Shown in pieces: positions 1 through 8,192 of a DNA stretch of 64,000 bases (the stretch's first letter is position 1; the number at the start of each line of letters is the position of its first letter). The position numbers and the translations under genes are program-made. The stretch covers positions 1 to 64,000 of the forward strand of contig NZ_SMKL01000027.1 in the NCBI RefSeq assembly GCF_004348545.1, written 5' to 3'. The DNA is from Jiangella ureilytica (GTDB lineage: Bacteria; Actinomycetota; Actinomycetes; Jiangellales; Jiangellaceae). Below the pieces are notes generated by a model that was not told the origin of the DNA, did no database searches, and was given only the letters and a program-made list of their open reading frames with translations.

Positions 1-374
1 GCCGGAGCGGGCGCCGGGGCCGGCTCGGCGGGGGAGCCGGCCGAGTTCGCCGAGTTGGCCGACGCCGGGCTCGCCGGGCTCGCCGGGCTGGCGGCGGTCG
101 CGGGGCCGGCCGGGCTGGCGGGCGAGCCGGCAGTGGCCGGCGACGCCGCGGTGGAGGCCGAGGCGGGAGCAGCCGGGCTGTTCGCGCTGTTCGCCGTCGA
201 GGCCGACGAGCCGGACTGGGGCGCGGGCTTGGAGGAGTCCGACGGTGCGTCGACCACTCCGGCGGCCGGCGGTTGTGCCCCGTTGAGAACGGGCGCGGCC
301 ACGGCGGTGCCGACCCCGATACCCAGTGCCGCCATCGTCCCGACTGCGAGCCACGTCTTCTTCTGGAGCTTCAT
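1..374 (-). CDS. Secreted Ala/Ser/Pro-rich protein, N-terminal part, cut by window edge
   Basis: The start is ATG at 374, preceded by a good AGGAGG ribosome site on the minus strand. The first residues (MKLQKKTWLAVGTMAALG) form a basic stretch followed by a hydrophobic segment ending near AVAAP, a clear Sec signal peptide of about 28 residues. The rest of the visible part is low-complexity Ala/Ser/Pro/Gly sequence with SPASPAS-like repeats and no recognisable fold. It runs off the left edge, so any folded domain lies outside. It could be a cell-wall or secreted protein with a linker. An open frame on the other strand here is a shadow of this biased sequence. The function is unknown. Confidence 0.7.
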   Translation of the reverse strand, partial: MKLQKKTWLAVGTMAALGIGVGTAVAAPVLNGAQPPAAGVVDAPSDSSKPAPQSGSSASTANSANSPAAPASASTAASPATAGSPASPAGPATAASPASPASPASANSANSAGSPAEPAPAPAP

Positions 375-453
375 CGTTTCCTCCTGGGAACCAGACACCG
401 GATTCGCCGGCGTCGTGCTGACCCCTCAAGATTCGCGAGGCCTCGTGAATCCA

Positions 454-1767
454 TCAGGAGAGCCGGATGAGAGCGTTCTCAGAGCTGCCTGAGCCGGCCG
501 AGGCGGCGGCGTCGAGCCAGCGCTCGATCAGCTCGACGCGGTCGGCGGTGGCCTTCTCCCAGCCCGGGTCCTGGGCCCGGTACGGTCCGGTGGCCAGCGA
601 CAAGACGACACCGGCGGCGCGCAGCCGGAGCTCGGCCGGGTCGACCCGGCGGTCCAGCACCGGCAGCCAGTCCGTCAGCGCCGCCCGTGCTCCGGCGGCC
701 GCGGGGAACCCGCCGGTCGCCAGCACGGAGAGGTGCGCGACCAGGCAGCCGAGGTCGTCGGCGCGGCGGCCCGGGCCCATGGTGTCGATGTCGAGCAGCC
801 CGCTGACGGCGCCGTGCTCGACGAAGAGCTGGGCGTCGTAGAAGTCGCCATGCGTGGGCTCGTCGCCCGAGCCGGAGCCCGAGCCGTCGTACGCCGCCAG
901 CTCGGCCGCGATGTCACCCGCCAGGGCCCGCACCCGAACCCCGAGCGTCGGCGCCGCCGCCGCGACGACCCCCGCGTAGTGCTCGGCGTGCGCGGACCAC
1001 GGCAGCCGCCGCGGCAGCCCGGCGAGCTCGTCCGGCAGCCGGTCCAGCAGCGTCACCAGGTCGGCTGGGTCGTGCAGCGCCGTCGTGCCGGACTCGAGCG
1101 CCGTCCGCAGCGGCGTTCCGCGCAGGGGCGCGAGCACGATGATGCCGTCGTCGCTCCAGCCGAGGCTGCGCGGGACCGCGACCCCGGCCGCCGTCAGCAC
1201 GCGGTGCCGGCTGTCGACGTCGCGGACCTGCCGCGGCCGCAGCACCTTGATGAACAGCCGCTGCCGCTCGGTGACGACCTCGACGACGGCGCGTTTGCGC
1301 GGCCGGTACGAGACCACCTGCAGCTGGACGCCGTCGGGTGGCAGGCCCAGCCCGCGCAGCAGATCGGCGACCGACGACGGGAAGCAGGCGGCCGCGAGCC
1401 CGGGCAGTTCGGGGTCGAACGGGAACCGCCACACCTGGATGAAGCGGTCGCCGTCAGTGACGACGAGCCCGCCCTCGGGCCGCCGCCCGGACACCGTCGC
1501 CGCGAACGTCTCCTCGCGCTCGCCGTCGGCCCACGCGACGCGGACCACGTAGGAGGCCGTCGTGCGATCGCCGGGGCGGTGGTCGACGTCGCGCAGCGAC
1601 CAGCCGCGCAGCGTCCCGCCGGCTGGGGTCAGGGCGGCACCCAGGATATCCGGGACGGACGGGCCGGTGAGCAGCGCGAGGTCGGGATCGGCAGTCGGTC
1701 CGGGCACGCCGCCAGGGTTCCGGAGTGTGATGAGCCGCCGATGAGGCACGAATGAGACCGTTCTCAT
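454..1767 (-). CDS. Aminoglycoside phosphotransferase (APH)-like kinase
   Basis: This is a 437-residue protein if started at ATG 1767; an in-frame start exists at 1791, and neither has a strong ribosome site. The C-terminal half has the APH/choline-kinase fold signature: a probable ATP-binding Lys in FIKVL (about residue 174), a catalytic loop HGDFYDAQ (about 306-313) and the metal-binding DID segment (about 326-328). The usual Asn of the HxDxxxxN loop is Gln here. The N-terminal 150 residues are less typical. Members phosphorylate small molecules or act as metabolic kinases; the substrate cannot be read from the sequence. It stands alone, and its product should not be assumed to confer antibiotic resistance. 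Confidence 0.75.
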   Translation of the reverse strand: MRTVSFVPHRRLITLRNPGGVPGPTADPDLALLTGPSVPDILGAALTPAGGTLRGWSLRDVDHRPGDRTTASYVVRVAWADGEREETFAATVSGRRPEGGLVVTDGDRFIQVWRFPFDPELPGLAAACFPSSVADLLRGLGLPPDGVQLQVVSYRPRKRAVVEVVTERQRLFIKVLRPRQVRDVDSRHRVLTAAGVAVPRSLGWSDDGIIVLAPLRGTPLRTALESGTTALHDPADLVTLLDRLPDELAGLPRRLPWSAHAEHYAGVVAAAAPTLGVRVRALAGDIAAELAAYDGSGSGSGDEPTHGDFYDAQLFVEHGAVSGLLDIDTMGPGRRADDLGCLVAHLSVLATGGFPAAAGARAALTDWLPVLDRRVDPAELRLRAAGVVLSLATGPYRAQDPGWEKATADRVELIERWLDAAASAGSGSSENALIRLS

Positions 1768-2050
1768 GGACACCGGTGCCCGGGGCGACACGCCGCCCGA
1801 GCAGAACCGCCGAAGGGCTGCGGCGCCATGTCACCGAAGCGTCGCTGCCCCCCTTCCCTCGTGGGACTCGCCGCCGCCCGGGACCTCGCGGCCGGCGTGC
1901 CACTAAGCTGGTGCGACACGTTCGTATCGGGGCCGCGTCCATCGACGCGTGCCCCACCCCGAAGGGAGCTGTGTCCGCCGTGCCGACGGACGCGTCAAGT
2001 CGCATACACCCATCTCGCCGCCACCGTGACGCCGGGCCGGGAGCCGGCCG

Positions 2051-3400
2051 ATGACCGCCGCGGTGGCGATTCTCGCGGTCTTCGTCCTGACGTTCGGGAC
2101 CGCCTACTTCGTCGCGCAGGAGTTCGCCTACGTCTCCGCCGACCGGGTCGAGCTCGCCCGCCGGGCCGAGGCCGGCGACAAGCGGGCCGCGTCGGCCATC
2201 CGGGTCATGGAGCACCTGTCGTTCATGCTGTCGGCCGCGCAGGTCGGCATCACCGTCACCGGCCTCATCGTCGGGCTCATCGCGGAGCCCGCGTTCGCGC
2301 AGATCGTCCGGCCGTTCCTCGACGCCGTCGGGCTGCCCGAGAATGCCGTCCCGGGCGTCTCGGTCGCCATCGGGTTCGCCATCGCGACGATCATCCAGAT
2401 GGTGCTCGGTGAGCTGTTCCCCAAGAATCTCGCGCTGGCCACGCCCGAGCGGCTGGCCGTGCTGCTGGCGCCGTCGACCCACGTCTACCTGGCCGTCAGC
2501 GGCCCGGTGGTGCGGCTGTTCGACAACTCCGCCGCCTGGCTGCTGCGCCGGGTGGGCATCGAGCCGGTCGAGGAGCTGCACCACGGCGCCACCCTCGAGG
2601 AGCTGGGCCACGTCATCGGCGAGTCCGAGGCGGGCGGCTCGCTGTCGGCGCAGCTCTCGGGCATCCTGGGCCGCGCGCTGAGCTTCTCCGAGCACACCGC
2701 CGGCGAGGCCATGGTGCCGCGCCCCGACGTGCGCAGCGTCAGTTCCGACGACACCGCCGCCACCGTCATCGAGCTCATCGCCGCGCACGGCCACTCGAAC
2801 TACCCGGTCCGCGGCGAGGAGACCGACGACGTCACGGGCGTGGTCGGCGTGCGCGAGCTCATGTACGTCGCGCCCGGCGCCGTCGACACCACGCTGATCG
2901 GCGACATCGCCCGCCCGGCGCTGCTGGTGCCCGACAGCCTGCCGCTGCCGGCGCTGGTCGAGCGCATGCAGGACGCCGGTGACGAGTTCGCGTGCGTGGT
3001 CGACGAGTACGGCGGGCTGGCCGGCATCGTCACGCTCGAGGACGTGTCCGAGGAGCTGTTCGGCGACATCACCGACGAGACCGACGAGCAGGGCGTCCCG
3101 GTGACGCGCCAGGGCGACTGGTGGCAGCTCGACGCCGGGCTGCGGGTCGACGAGGCCGCGGACCGGACCGGCCTGCCGCTGCACGAGTCCGACGACTACG
3201 ACACCGTCGCCGGCCTGATCGTCGCCGAGCTGGGCCGGTTCGCCGAGCCCGGCGATCGCCTCGTCGTCGGCGACGGCACCAACGACCGCGACCAGGTCGA
3301 GATCGAGGTCGTGACGGTGGCGAGGCACGTCCCGGAGCTCGTGCGGCTGCGCGGGCTCGGCCGGGTCCGCACTGGTGACGGCGCGGAGGCCGCCTCGTGA
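2051..3400 (+). CDS. DUF21/CBS/CorC_HlyC membrane protein (hemolysin-like, CNNM family)
   Basis: A 449-residue protein. Residues 1-200 form the DUF21 (CNNM) membrane domain with about four hydrophobic segments and the conserved GELFPKNLA stretch. A CBS pair follows (about 215-335, including VVDEYGGLAGIVTLED), then a CorC_HlyC domain (about 350-430). The family is implicated in divalent cation (Mg2+/Co2+) transport or resistance; the hemolysin name is historical. The stop overlaps the GTG start of the next gene, which is a paralogue, so the two are probably made together and may form a heteromer. Confidence 0.9.
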   Translation: MTAAVAILAVFVLTFGTAYFVAQEFAYVSADRVELARRAEAGDKRAASAIRVMEHLSFMLSAAQVGITVTGLIVGLIAEPAFAQIVRPFLDAVGLPENAVPGVSVAIGFAIATIIQMVLGELFPKNLALATPERLAVLLAPSTHVYLAVSGPVVRLFDNSAAWLLRRVGIEPVEELHHGATLEELGHVIGESEAGGSLSAQLSGILGRALSFSEHTAGEAMVPRPDVRSVSSDDTAATVIELIAAHGHSNYPVRGEETDDVTGVVGVRELMYVAPGAVDTTLIGDIARPALLVPDSLPLPALVERMQDAGDEFACVVDEYGGLAGIVTLEDVSEELFGDITDETDEQGVPVTRQGDWWQLDAGLRVDEAADRTGLPLHESDDYDTVAGLIVAELGRFAEPGDRLVVGDGTNDRDQVEIEVVTVARHVPELVRLRGLGRVRTGDGAEAAS

Positions 3401-4431
3401 GCCCGGTCGTCGCCATCCTCCTCACCACCGGCCTGCTGATCGCCAGCGGGTTCTTCGTCGCCGCGGAGTTCGCGCTGGTCGGCGCCCGCCGGCACCGCAT
3501 CGAGCAGGCCGTCGACGCCGGTAAGCGCGGCGCCAAGGCGGCGCTCTCGGGCATCCGCGAGCTGTCGCTCATGCTGGCCGGCGCCCAGCTCGGCATCACC
3601 ATGGTCGTGATCGGCCTCGGCATGGTGTCCGAGCCGGCCTTCCACCACATCCTCGAGCGGCCGCTGCACGCCGTCGGCCTGCCCGACGGCACCGCCGACG
3701 TCGTCGCGCTGATCATCGCGCTCACCGGCGTGACGTTCCTGCACGTCGTCGTCGGCGAGATGGCGCCGAAATCGTGGGCGATCGCGCATCCCGAGCAGTC
3801 GGCCATGATCCTCGCCCCGGCGTTCCGGGCCTACGCGTTCGGGGTCCGCTGGCTGCTGGTGGTGCTCAACGGCGTCACCAACCTGCTGTTGCGACTGATT
3901 CGGGTGACCCCGCGCGACGAGCTCGCGACCATGCGCAACCGCGAGCAGCTGCACCAGCTGGTCCGCGAGTCCAACCGGCTCGGGCTCATCGAGGACGACG
4001 ACTACGGCCTGCTCACCCGTGCGCTGATCGCGCCCGAACAGCTGATCCGGACGGTCATGGTGCCGGCGGAGCGGATCGTCTCGGTGCCGGCCGGAGCCGG
4101 CCCGCAGGACGTCATCGAGGCCGGCCGCGCCAGCGAGCACACTCGGCTCGTGGTGCGCGACGCCGCCGGGACCGCCGTCGGCGCCGTGCACGTGCGCGGC
4201 GCGCTGATCGCGCGGGCCACGCCCGGCCCGGGGGCGACGGGGCCGGGATGGACGGCGGGCGGCGCGGCGCTGCCCGCCCCGCGGATCTCCGACGGCGCCG
4301 ATCTCGCCGAAGCGGCCGAGGTGCTGCGCGGCGCCCGCTCGCAGCTGGGCATCGTGGTCGACGGCGACGGCGCCGAGGTCGGCCTGGTCGCCATCGACGA
4401 CGTCGTCACGGCGGTGCTGGTCAACCGATGA
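3397..4431 (+). CDS. DUF21/CBS membrane protein, shorter paralogue
   Basis: A 344-residue protein starting at a GTG that overlaps the stop of the upstream DUF21 gene by 4 nt (GTGA). It has the DUF21 membrane domain (about 1-190, with GEMAPKSWAIA matching GELFPKNLA of its neighbour) and a degenerate CBS pair. It ends before any CorC_HlyC domain. A long/short pair of this type is common in actinobacteria, and one subunit may be regulatory. Its own stop overlaps the ATG of the next gene (ATGA), so three genes form one coupled unit. Confidence 0.88.
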   Translation: MSPVVAILLTTGLLIASGFFVAAEFALVGARRHRIEQAVDAGKRGAKAALSGIRELSLMLAGAQLGITMVVIGLGMVSEPAFHHILERPLHAVGLPDGTADVVALIIALTGVTFLHVVVGEMAPKSWAIAHPEQSAMILAPAFRAYAFGVRWLLVVLNGVTNLLLRLIRVTPRDELATMRNREQLHQLVRESNRLGLIEDDDYGLLTRALIAPEQLIRTVMVPAERIVSVPAGAGPQDVIEAGRASEHTRLVVRDAAGTAVGAVHVRGALIARATPGPGATGPGWTAGGAALPAPRISDGADLAEAAEVLRGARSQLGIVVDGDGAEVGLVAIDDVVTAVLVNR

Positions 4432-5231
4432 CGCCGTCGCTCATCGCGTTCCTCACCGACTACGGGCTGGCCGACGGCTACGTCGCGGCCTGCCACGGCG
4501 TCATCGCCCGCATCGCGCCGTCGGCCCGGGTCCTCGACGTCACGCACGACGTCCCCGCGCAGGACGTCCGGCACGGCGCGGTGGTGCTCGCCGACACCCT
4601 GCCCTACCTGCCGCCGTCGGTCGTGCTGGGCGTCGTCGATCCCGGCGTGGGCACCGAGCGCCGCGCCGTCGCCGTCGTCGCCGGTGAGTCCGTGCTGGTC
4701 GGGCCCGACAACGGGCTGCTGCTGTGGGCGGCCGCGGCCCTCGGCGGGGCGAGCCGGGCGATCGAGCTCACGGCGCCCGAGTACCGGCTGGTCACCGGCG
4801 CGACGACGTTCGACGGTCGGGACGTGTTCGCGCCGGCGGCGGCGCACCTGGCCGCGGGACTCGACGTCGCCGCGCTGGGGCCGTCGGTCGACGTGGCCGC
4901 ACTGGTCCGGCTGCCCGACCCGTGGCTGCGGGTCGCAGACGAGACCGTCGAGGCCGAGGTGCACGTCGTCGACCGCTTCGGCAACGTCGCGCTGGCGGCC
5001 GGACCGGCCGAGCTGACCGCGGCGGGGCTCGACGAGCACGCCCGGCTGCGGATCACCGTCGCCGACCGGTCGTCGTACGTGCCGTTGGCGACCTCGTACG
5101 CGGCGGTGCCGGAGCGTGACCCGGTGCTGCTGATCGACTCCGCCGGCCGGCTGGCGCTCGCGGTCAACCGGGGCAGCGCGGCCGCGGACCTGCGGCTGCA
5201 GGTCGGCGACCACGTGACCGTCAGCTCGTAG
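4428..5231 (+). CDS. SAM hydroxide adenosyltransferase / SAM hydrolase family protein (DUF62)
   Basis: A 267-residue protein, ATG overlapping the upstream stop. Family landmarks are FLTDYGLADGYV at the N-terminus, VVDPGVGTERR, GPDNGLL and TFDGRDVFAPAAAHLA. These belong to the fluorinase/chlorinase superfamily members that use water or hydroxide to cleave S-adenosylmethionine to adenosine and methionine. The extra loop typical of true fluorinases is not evident, so I favour the hydrolase activity. Coupling to a DUF21 cation-transport pair is notable and not explained by the enzyme's known role. It ends 11 bp inside the convergent gene. Confidence 0.88.
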   Translation: MTPSLIAFLTDYGLADGYVAACHGVIARIAPSARVLDVTHDVPAQDVRHGAVVLADTLPYLPPSVVLGVVDPGVGTERRAVAVVAGESVLVGPDNGLLLWAAAALGGASRAIELTAPEYRLVTGATTFDGRDVFAPAAAHLAAGLDVAALGPSVDVAALVRLPDPWLRVADETVEAEVHVVDRFGNVALAAGPAELTAAGLDEHARLRITVADRSSYVPLATSYAAVPERDPVLLIDSAGRLALAVNRGSAAADLRLQVGDHVTVSS

Positions 5232-5532
5232 CGGTCCGGCCGCGCCGGCCCCACGGGTCGGCCTGCCACATGCGGGCGTGGACGAGCCCGACCGTCAGCA
5301 CGCCCAGCGCCGCCGCGGTCCAGCCCGGCCACGGGTGGTTCGAGACGTCGGCGAAGTACCAGGCAAGCCCCGCGACGACCAGCCCGGCCCAGCCGGTGAG
5401 CACGTTGACGACGGCGCCCTCGCCGAACGGGCTCGGGTTGGTGGTGCGGCCGGTGCTGCCCTCGACGTAGTAGGGCAGCCCGTTGCCGGCGAAGAAGCCT
5501 GCGACGAACGCGAGCAGGACGGTGACGATCAT
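5221..5532 (-). CDS. Small three-helix membrane protein, unknown function
   Basis: A 103-residue protein with three hydrophobic segments (about 2-18, 40-60 and 70-86) separated by short polar loops. I recognise no named family. Its ATG overlaps the stop of the upstream TetR gene by 4 nt, so it is the second gene of a TetR operon and may be the transported-compound or stress-related target of that regulator. Its 3' end overlaps the convergent SAM hydrolase gene by 11 bp. Confidence 0.7.
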   Translation of the reverse strand: MIVTVLLAFVAGFFAGNGLPYYVEGSTGRTTNPSPFGEGAVVNVLTGWAGLVVAGLAWYFADVSNHPWPGWTAAALGVLTVGLVHARMWQADPWGRRGRTATS

Positions 5533-6113
5533 GGTGTCGCTCCATGGACGAGAGGAAGGATCACGGCGTCGGCCAGCCGGTCGAGGAAGGCGTCGTCGAG
5601 CGGCTCGCCGGTGACGAACAGGCGCGAGAACAGCAGCGCCGAGGCGACCTCGGCGATCAGGTCGTGATCCGGGACGGCCGCGATGTCGCCCCGGTCGGCC
5701 GCGCGGCGCAGCGCCGGTGCGAAGGCGTCACGCTTCACCCCGATCAGCCGGGCCCGGACCGCCGTCGCGAGCGCAGGGTCGTCGCGCATGGCCGTCAGCA
5801 GGCCCAGGACCAGCGCGGCGCTCTCGCCGGCGAGCCGGTCGCGCATGGCCGTGAGCAGGGCCAGCAGGTCGGCCCGGAGCGCGCCTGTGTCGGGCGGCGC
5901 CGAGCTGTCGCCGTCGCCGCTCGTGTGCCGTTCGATCGCGGCGATGACCAGGTCGGCCTTGCCGGCCCAGCGCCGGTAGATGGTCGCCTTGCTCGCCCGC
6001 GCCCGCGCGGCGACGGCGTCCATGGTGACCGAGCCGTAGCCGATCTCGGCGAGCAGCTCGAGGGTGGCCCGGAGGACCGCGTCCTCGCGCAGCTCGCCGC
6101 GGGTGGGGGACAT
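5529..6113 (-). CDS. TetR family transcriptional regulator
   Basis: A 194-residue protein with an N-terminal helix-turn-helix (about residues 8-55: ELLAEIGYGSVTMDAVAARA, then SKATIYRRWAGKADLV), the classic TetR_N pattern, and a ligand-binding helical C-terminal domain resembling TetR_C_11/AcrR types. A perfect odd palindrome lies just upstream (6133-6147), placed to control both this operon and the divergent YCII gene. The inducer is unknown. The following small membrane protein gene is translationally coupled. Confidence 0.9.
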   Translation of the reverse strand: MSPTRGELREDAVLRATLELLAEIGYGSVTMDAVAARARASKATIYRRWAGKADLVIAAIERHTSGDGDSSAPPDTGALRADLLALLTAMRDRLAGESAALVLGLLTAMRDDPALATAVRARLIGVKRDAFAPALRRAADRGDIAAVPDHDLIAEVASALLFSRLFVTGEPLDDAFLDRLADAVILPLVHGATP

Positions 6114-6132
6114 CGAGTTCCCTTCGAAGTGA

Positions 6133-6147
6133 ACGAAACGGTTTCGT
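6133..6147. promoter_or_regulatory. TetR-type operator between divergent genes
   Basis: The palindrome ACGAAAC-G-GTTTCGT has 7-nt arms with perfect symmetry and lies 20 nt upstream of the TetR start, in the intergenic region shared with the YCII gene. Its form (GAAAC/GTTTC) is common for AcrR/TetR operators. Autoregulation is inferred from position. Confidence 0.65.
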
Positions 6148-6236
6148 ACACTTTAGATCGTCCGGCTGCGGATGTCGAGATCTCGTCGTCGGCTCCGACG
6201 TCACCGGTGAGAGCAGCCGAACCGGAGGCGAAGCCG

Positions 6237-6554
6237 ATGAAGTACCTGATCCTGGTCTACCGCGATCCGCCCACGGCAGGACCCGGCCACGAGGCGCTGC
6301 AACGTGAGCTGGCGGGCGGCGGCGAGCTGATCGCCGCCGAGGCGCTGGCCGACCCGTCGCTGACGAAGCGGCTCCACGACGGCGTGGTCACCGACGGCCC
6401 GCTGCCGGGCGTCGACAGCCACCTGACCTCCTTCTACCTGGTCGAGTGCGAGACGATCGACCGCGCGCTCGGACACGCTCGGCAGCTCCCGGAGGCCGCG
6501 ACCGGCCGGGTGGAGGTACGCCCCGCGCTCTGTTGCAGCGGTTTGGAGATGTGA
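6237..6554 (+). CDS. YCII-related domain protein
   Basis: A 105-residue protein, ATG at 6237 with a GGAGG ribosome site 9 nt upstream. It begins MKYLILVYRD, has the alternating strand/helix pattern of the YCII (dimeric alpha-beta barrel) family, and includes DGPLPGVDSHLTSFYLVECE. This family often accompanies ECF sigma factors or regulators, but no sigma gene is present here. It is divergent from the TetR operon and likely shares its operator. The biochemical activity is not known for most members. Confidence 0.75.
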   Translation: MKYLILVYRDPPTAGPGHEALQRELAGGGELIAAEALADPSLTKRLHDGVVTDGPLPGVDSHLTSFYLVECETIDRALGHARQLPEAATGRVEVRPALCCSGLEM

Positions 6555-6640
6555 CCTCGGTCCCGCTCCCCGCGCCGGTGTCACATCGGGCCGGCCTCGC
6601 GGGTCTCGTGTGCCGAATCCGACGAGACCACGTCGCTGTC

Positions 6641-6823
6641 CTGGTCTGCGACATCACGCTGATGAAGGCCTTCGGCGTCGGGCTTGCGCTGGCCGTGCTG
6701 ATCGACGCGACCGTCATCCGGGGCGCCCTGCTGCCGGCGACGATGCGGCCGCTCGGCCGCGCGACCTGGTGGGCACCCGCCCGGCTGCGGCGGGTGCCCG
6801 GTTCGGCCACCGCCGCACCCTGA
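6641..6823 (+). pseudogene. C-terminal remnant of an MMPL family transporter
   Basis: The frame reads DITLMKAFGVGLALAVLID, then ATVIRGALLPATMRPLG and WWAPARLRR. This is the well-known last transmembrane segment and tail of MMPL/RND lipid or drug exporters of actinobacteria. No start codon or upstream MMPL sequence precedes it: the frame upstream is occupied by the end of the YCII gene and unrelated sequence. I read it as the leftover end of a deleted transporter of about 700 residues. A TetR regulator near a lost exporter would be a natural ancestral arrangement, but that is inference. Confidence 0.75.
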
Positions 6824-6829
6824 ATGGGA

Positions 6830-6877
6830 ATGGTTGGCGGCTTGGTGGTGCCAGGGCGCCACCAAACCGCCAACCAT
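6830..6877. terminator. Long hairpin between convergent genes
   Basis: Two 19-nt arms (6830-6848 and 6859-6877), differing at one base pair, enclose a 10-nt loop. The hairpin sits after the MMPL remnant and before the end of the convergent PheS-like gene. There is no T-run, as is usual in actinobacterial terminators. It probably acts in both directions. Confidence 0.65.
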
Positions 6878-6911
6878 CGCGCCGGGACGGCCCCGGCCCT
6901 TATCTAGGCGC

Positions 6912-8045
6912 TCACTCCGTGAGGGCGGCGACGACGCGATCGCGCAGGGTGTTGGCCTCCTCGCCGGTGAGGGTCCGGTCGACCGGGCGCAGGACCAGCC
7001 GGAGCAGCACGTTCTCCTGACCGGGCCGGATCCGGAGCCGCTCCCGAGCCGCCGCCGGCAGGTCGTCGTACGGCGTCGTCGACAGGACGGTGACCTCCTC
7101 GACGAGGTCGGCGTCGGGGCCGAGCGCCTCGCGGACGCGGTCGCCGATGATCTCGGCGTCGGATCCGGCGGGGACGGCGGCGGAGATGTCGCGCCGCGCG
7201 GGCGGCAGGTCGGACACCGGCTGGTACGGCGCCAGGCCGGTCAGCTGCTCAGCGACGCGCGGGTCCGCCGAGCGGAGCAGCCGGATGTCCGGGATGCCGG
7301 TGCGCAGCATCAGCACCCGATCCAGACCCATGCCGAGCGCGAGCCCGCTCCAGGACGACGGCGACAGCCCGGCGGCGGCGAGGACGCCCGGCGCGGCGAG
7401 CCCGCACTCGGCGATCTCGACCGGGCGGCCGTCGCGGATGGCCTCGACCTCGCGGCCGCCGGTCGTGTACGGGTGCGTCGTCGCCGTCCAGCGCCAGTGG
7501 GTGCCCGGCAGGACCGCGCCGACCAGCGTCGACACCAGCGTGTGCAGGTCGTCGTGGTCGAGCCGGCGGCCGCCGCGCCGCACCAGCCAGAGGTCGAGCT
7601 GGTGCGGCGTTCCGGTGTGCAGACGGTCGATGGAGTCGCGGCGGTGACAGATGCCCGGCAGTACCAGCAGCACGTCGCGCTCGTCGACGAGCGGCGCTGC
7701 GGCCAGCGCGCGCAGCGCCGGCGGCACCCCCGCCGACGTGTGGCTGCGCAGCATCGTGGTGTCGCTGACGTAGCGGGTGTAGCGGACGTCGCGCGAGACG
7801 GCGTCGGGCTGGTAGCCGAGGCGGTCGTAGTTGTCCTCGACGGCGACGACGGGGCGCGAACGCAGCACGCGGACGTCGGCGCCCCACTGCTCGCCGAGCG
7901 CGTCGGCGGCGGCCGAGACGAGGAGCTGCAGGGCGTGCGGCCCCTGCGCGGGATCGGTGAGGTCGCGCAGCGAGAGCGCGTCGACCAGGGCGGGCAGCGA
8001 CAGCGGCTGCGGCCGGCTGCCGGAGGCAAGAGTGGGAGCGGTCAT
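6912..8045 (-). CDS. PheS-like ligase with C-terminal FDX-ACB domain (SrmL-like)
   Basis: A 377-residue single-chain class II synthetase relative. Motif 2 is visible as TMLRSHTSAGVPPALRAL, matching PheS, and motif 3 as GLALGMGLDRVLMLRTGI then PDIRLLRS. The last about 100 residues (PPARRDISAAVPAG onward) form the ferredoxin-fold anticodon-binding domain normally found at the end of PheT. The domain order therefore resembles mitochondrial PheRS, not the bacterial PheS/PheT tetramer. I recall related actinobacterial proteins annotated as the PheS-related mystery ligase SrmL. It may charge tRNA or another carrier with an aromatic or other acid; the substrate is unknown. It is preceded by a strongly structured leader. 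Confidence 0.8.
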   Translation of the reverse strand: MTAPTLASGSRPQPLSLPALVDALSLRDLTDPAQGPHALQLLVSAAADALGEQWGADVRVLRSRPVVAVEDNYDRLGYQPDAVSRDVRYTRYVSDTTMLRSHTSAGVPPALRALAAAPLVDERDVLLVLPGICHRRDSIDRLHTGTPHQLDLWLVRRGGRRLDHDDLHTLVSTLVGAVLPGTHWRWTATTHPYTTGGREVEAIRDGRPVEIAECGLAAPGVLAAAGLSPSSWSGLALGMGLDRVLMLRTGIPDIRLLRSADPRVAEQLTGLAPYQPVSDLPPARRDISAAVPAGSDAEIIGDRVREALGPDADLVEEVTVLSTTPYDDLPAAARERLRIRPGQENVLLRLVLRPVDRTLTGEEANTLRDRVVAALTE

Positions 8046-8086
8046 GGCCAGGCCTTTCGCGGGGGCTGGGAAGCGGGACGGATGCT

Positions 8087-8157
8087 CCCCCGGCCGGTCG
8101 TCCGCGAAGGGTCAGGCGTGCGTACCCTCCGGGCGGCGGACGTTCGCCGACCGGGGG
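8087..8157 (-). promoter_or_regulatory. Structured 5' leader of the PheS-like ligase gene
   Basis: Three nested helices can be drawn in the RNA read from the minus strand. P1 pairs 8148-8157 with 8087-8100 (10 bp with a short bulge). P2 pairs 8136-8142 with 8099-8105 (7 bp). P3 pairs 8124-8128 with 8108-8112 (5 bp) under a loop of about 11 nt. The last 40 nt before the ATG are outside the fold. It could be a riboswitch, an attenuator or a protein-binding leader. It does not match a T-box or another class I know. Confidence 0.5.
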
Positions 8158-8192
8158 CCGCTAAACCAGCGCTGACCTGGCACGTCTTCAGA

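Noticed and set aside
454-1767. Call as an aminoglycoside-resistance gene
   Set aside because: The fold is shared by many metabolic kinases, and the catalytic loop has Gln in place of Asn; no resistance context is present.
1454-3328. Minus-strand frame of about 624 codons over the DUF21 gene
   Set aside because: It runs antisense to a clear membrane protein and has no recognisable motif.
4428-5231. Fluorinase/chlorinase assignment
   Set aside because: The sequence fits the widespread hydroxide-using branch, and no halometabolite genes surround it.
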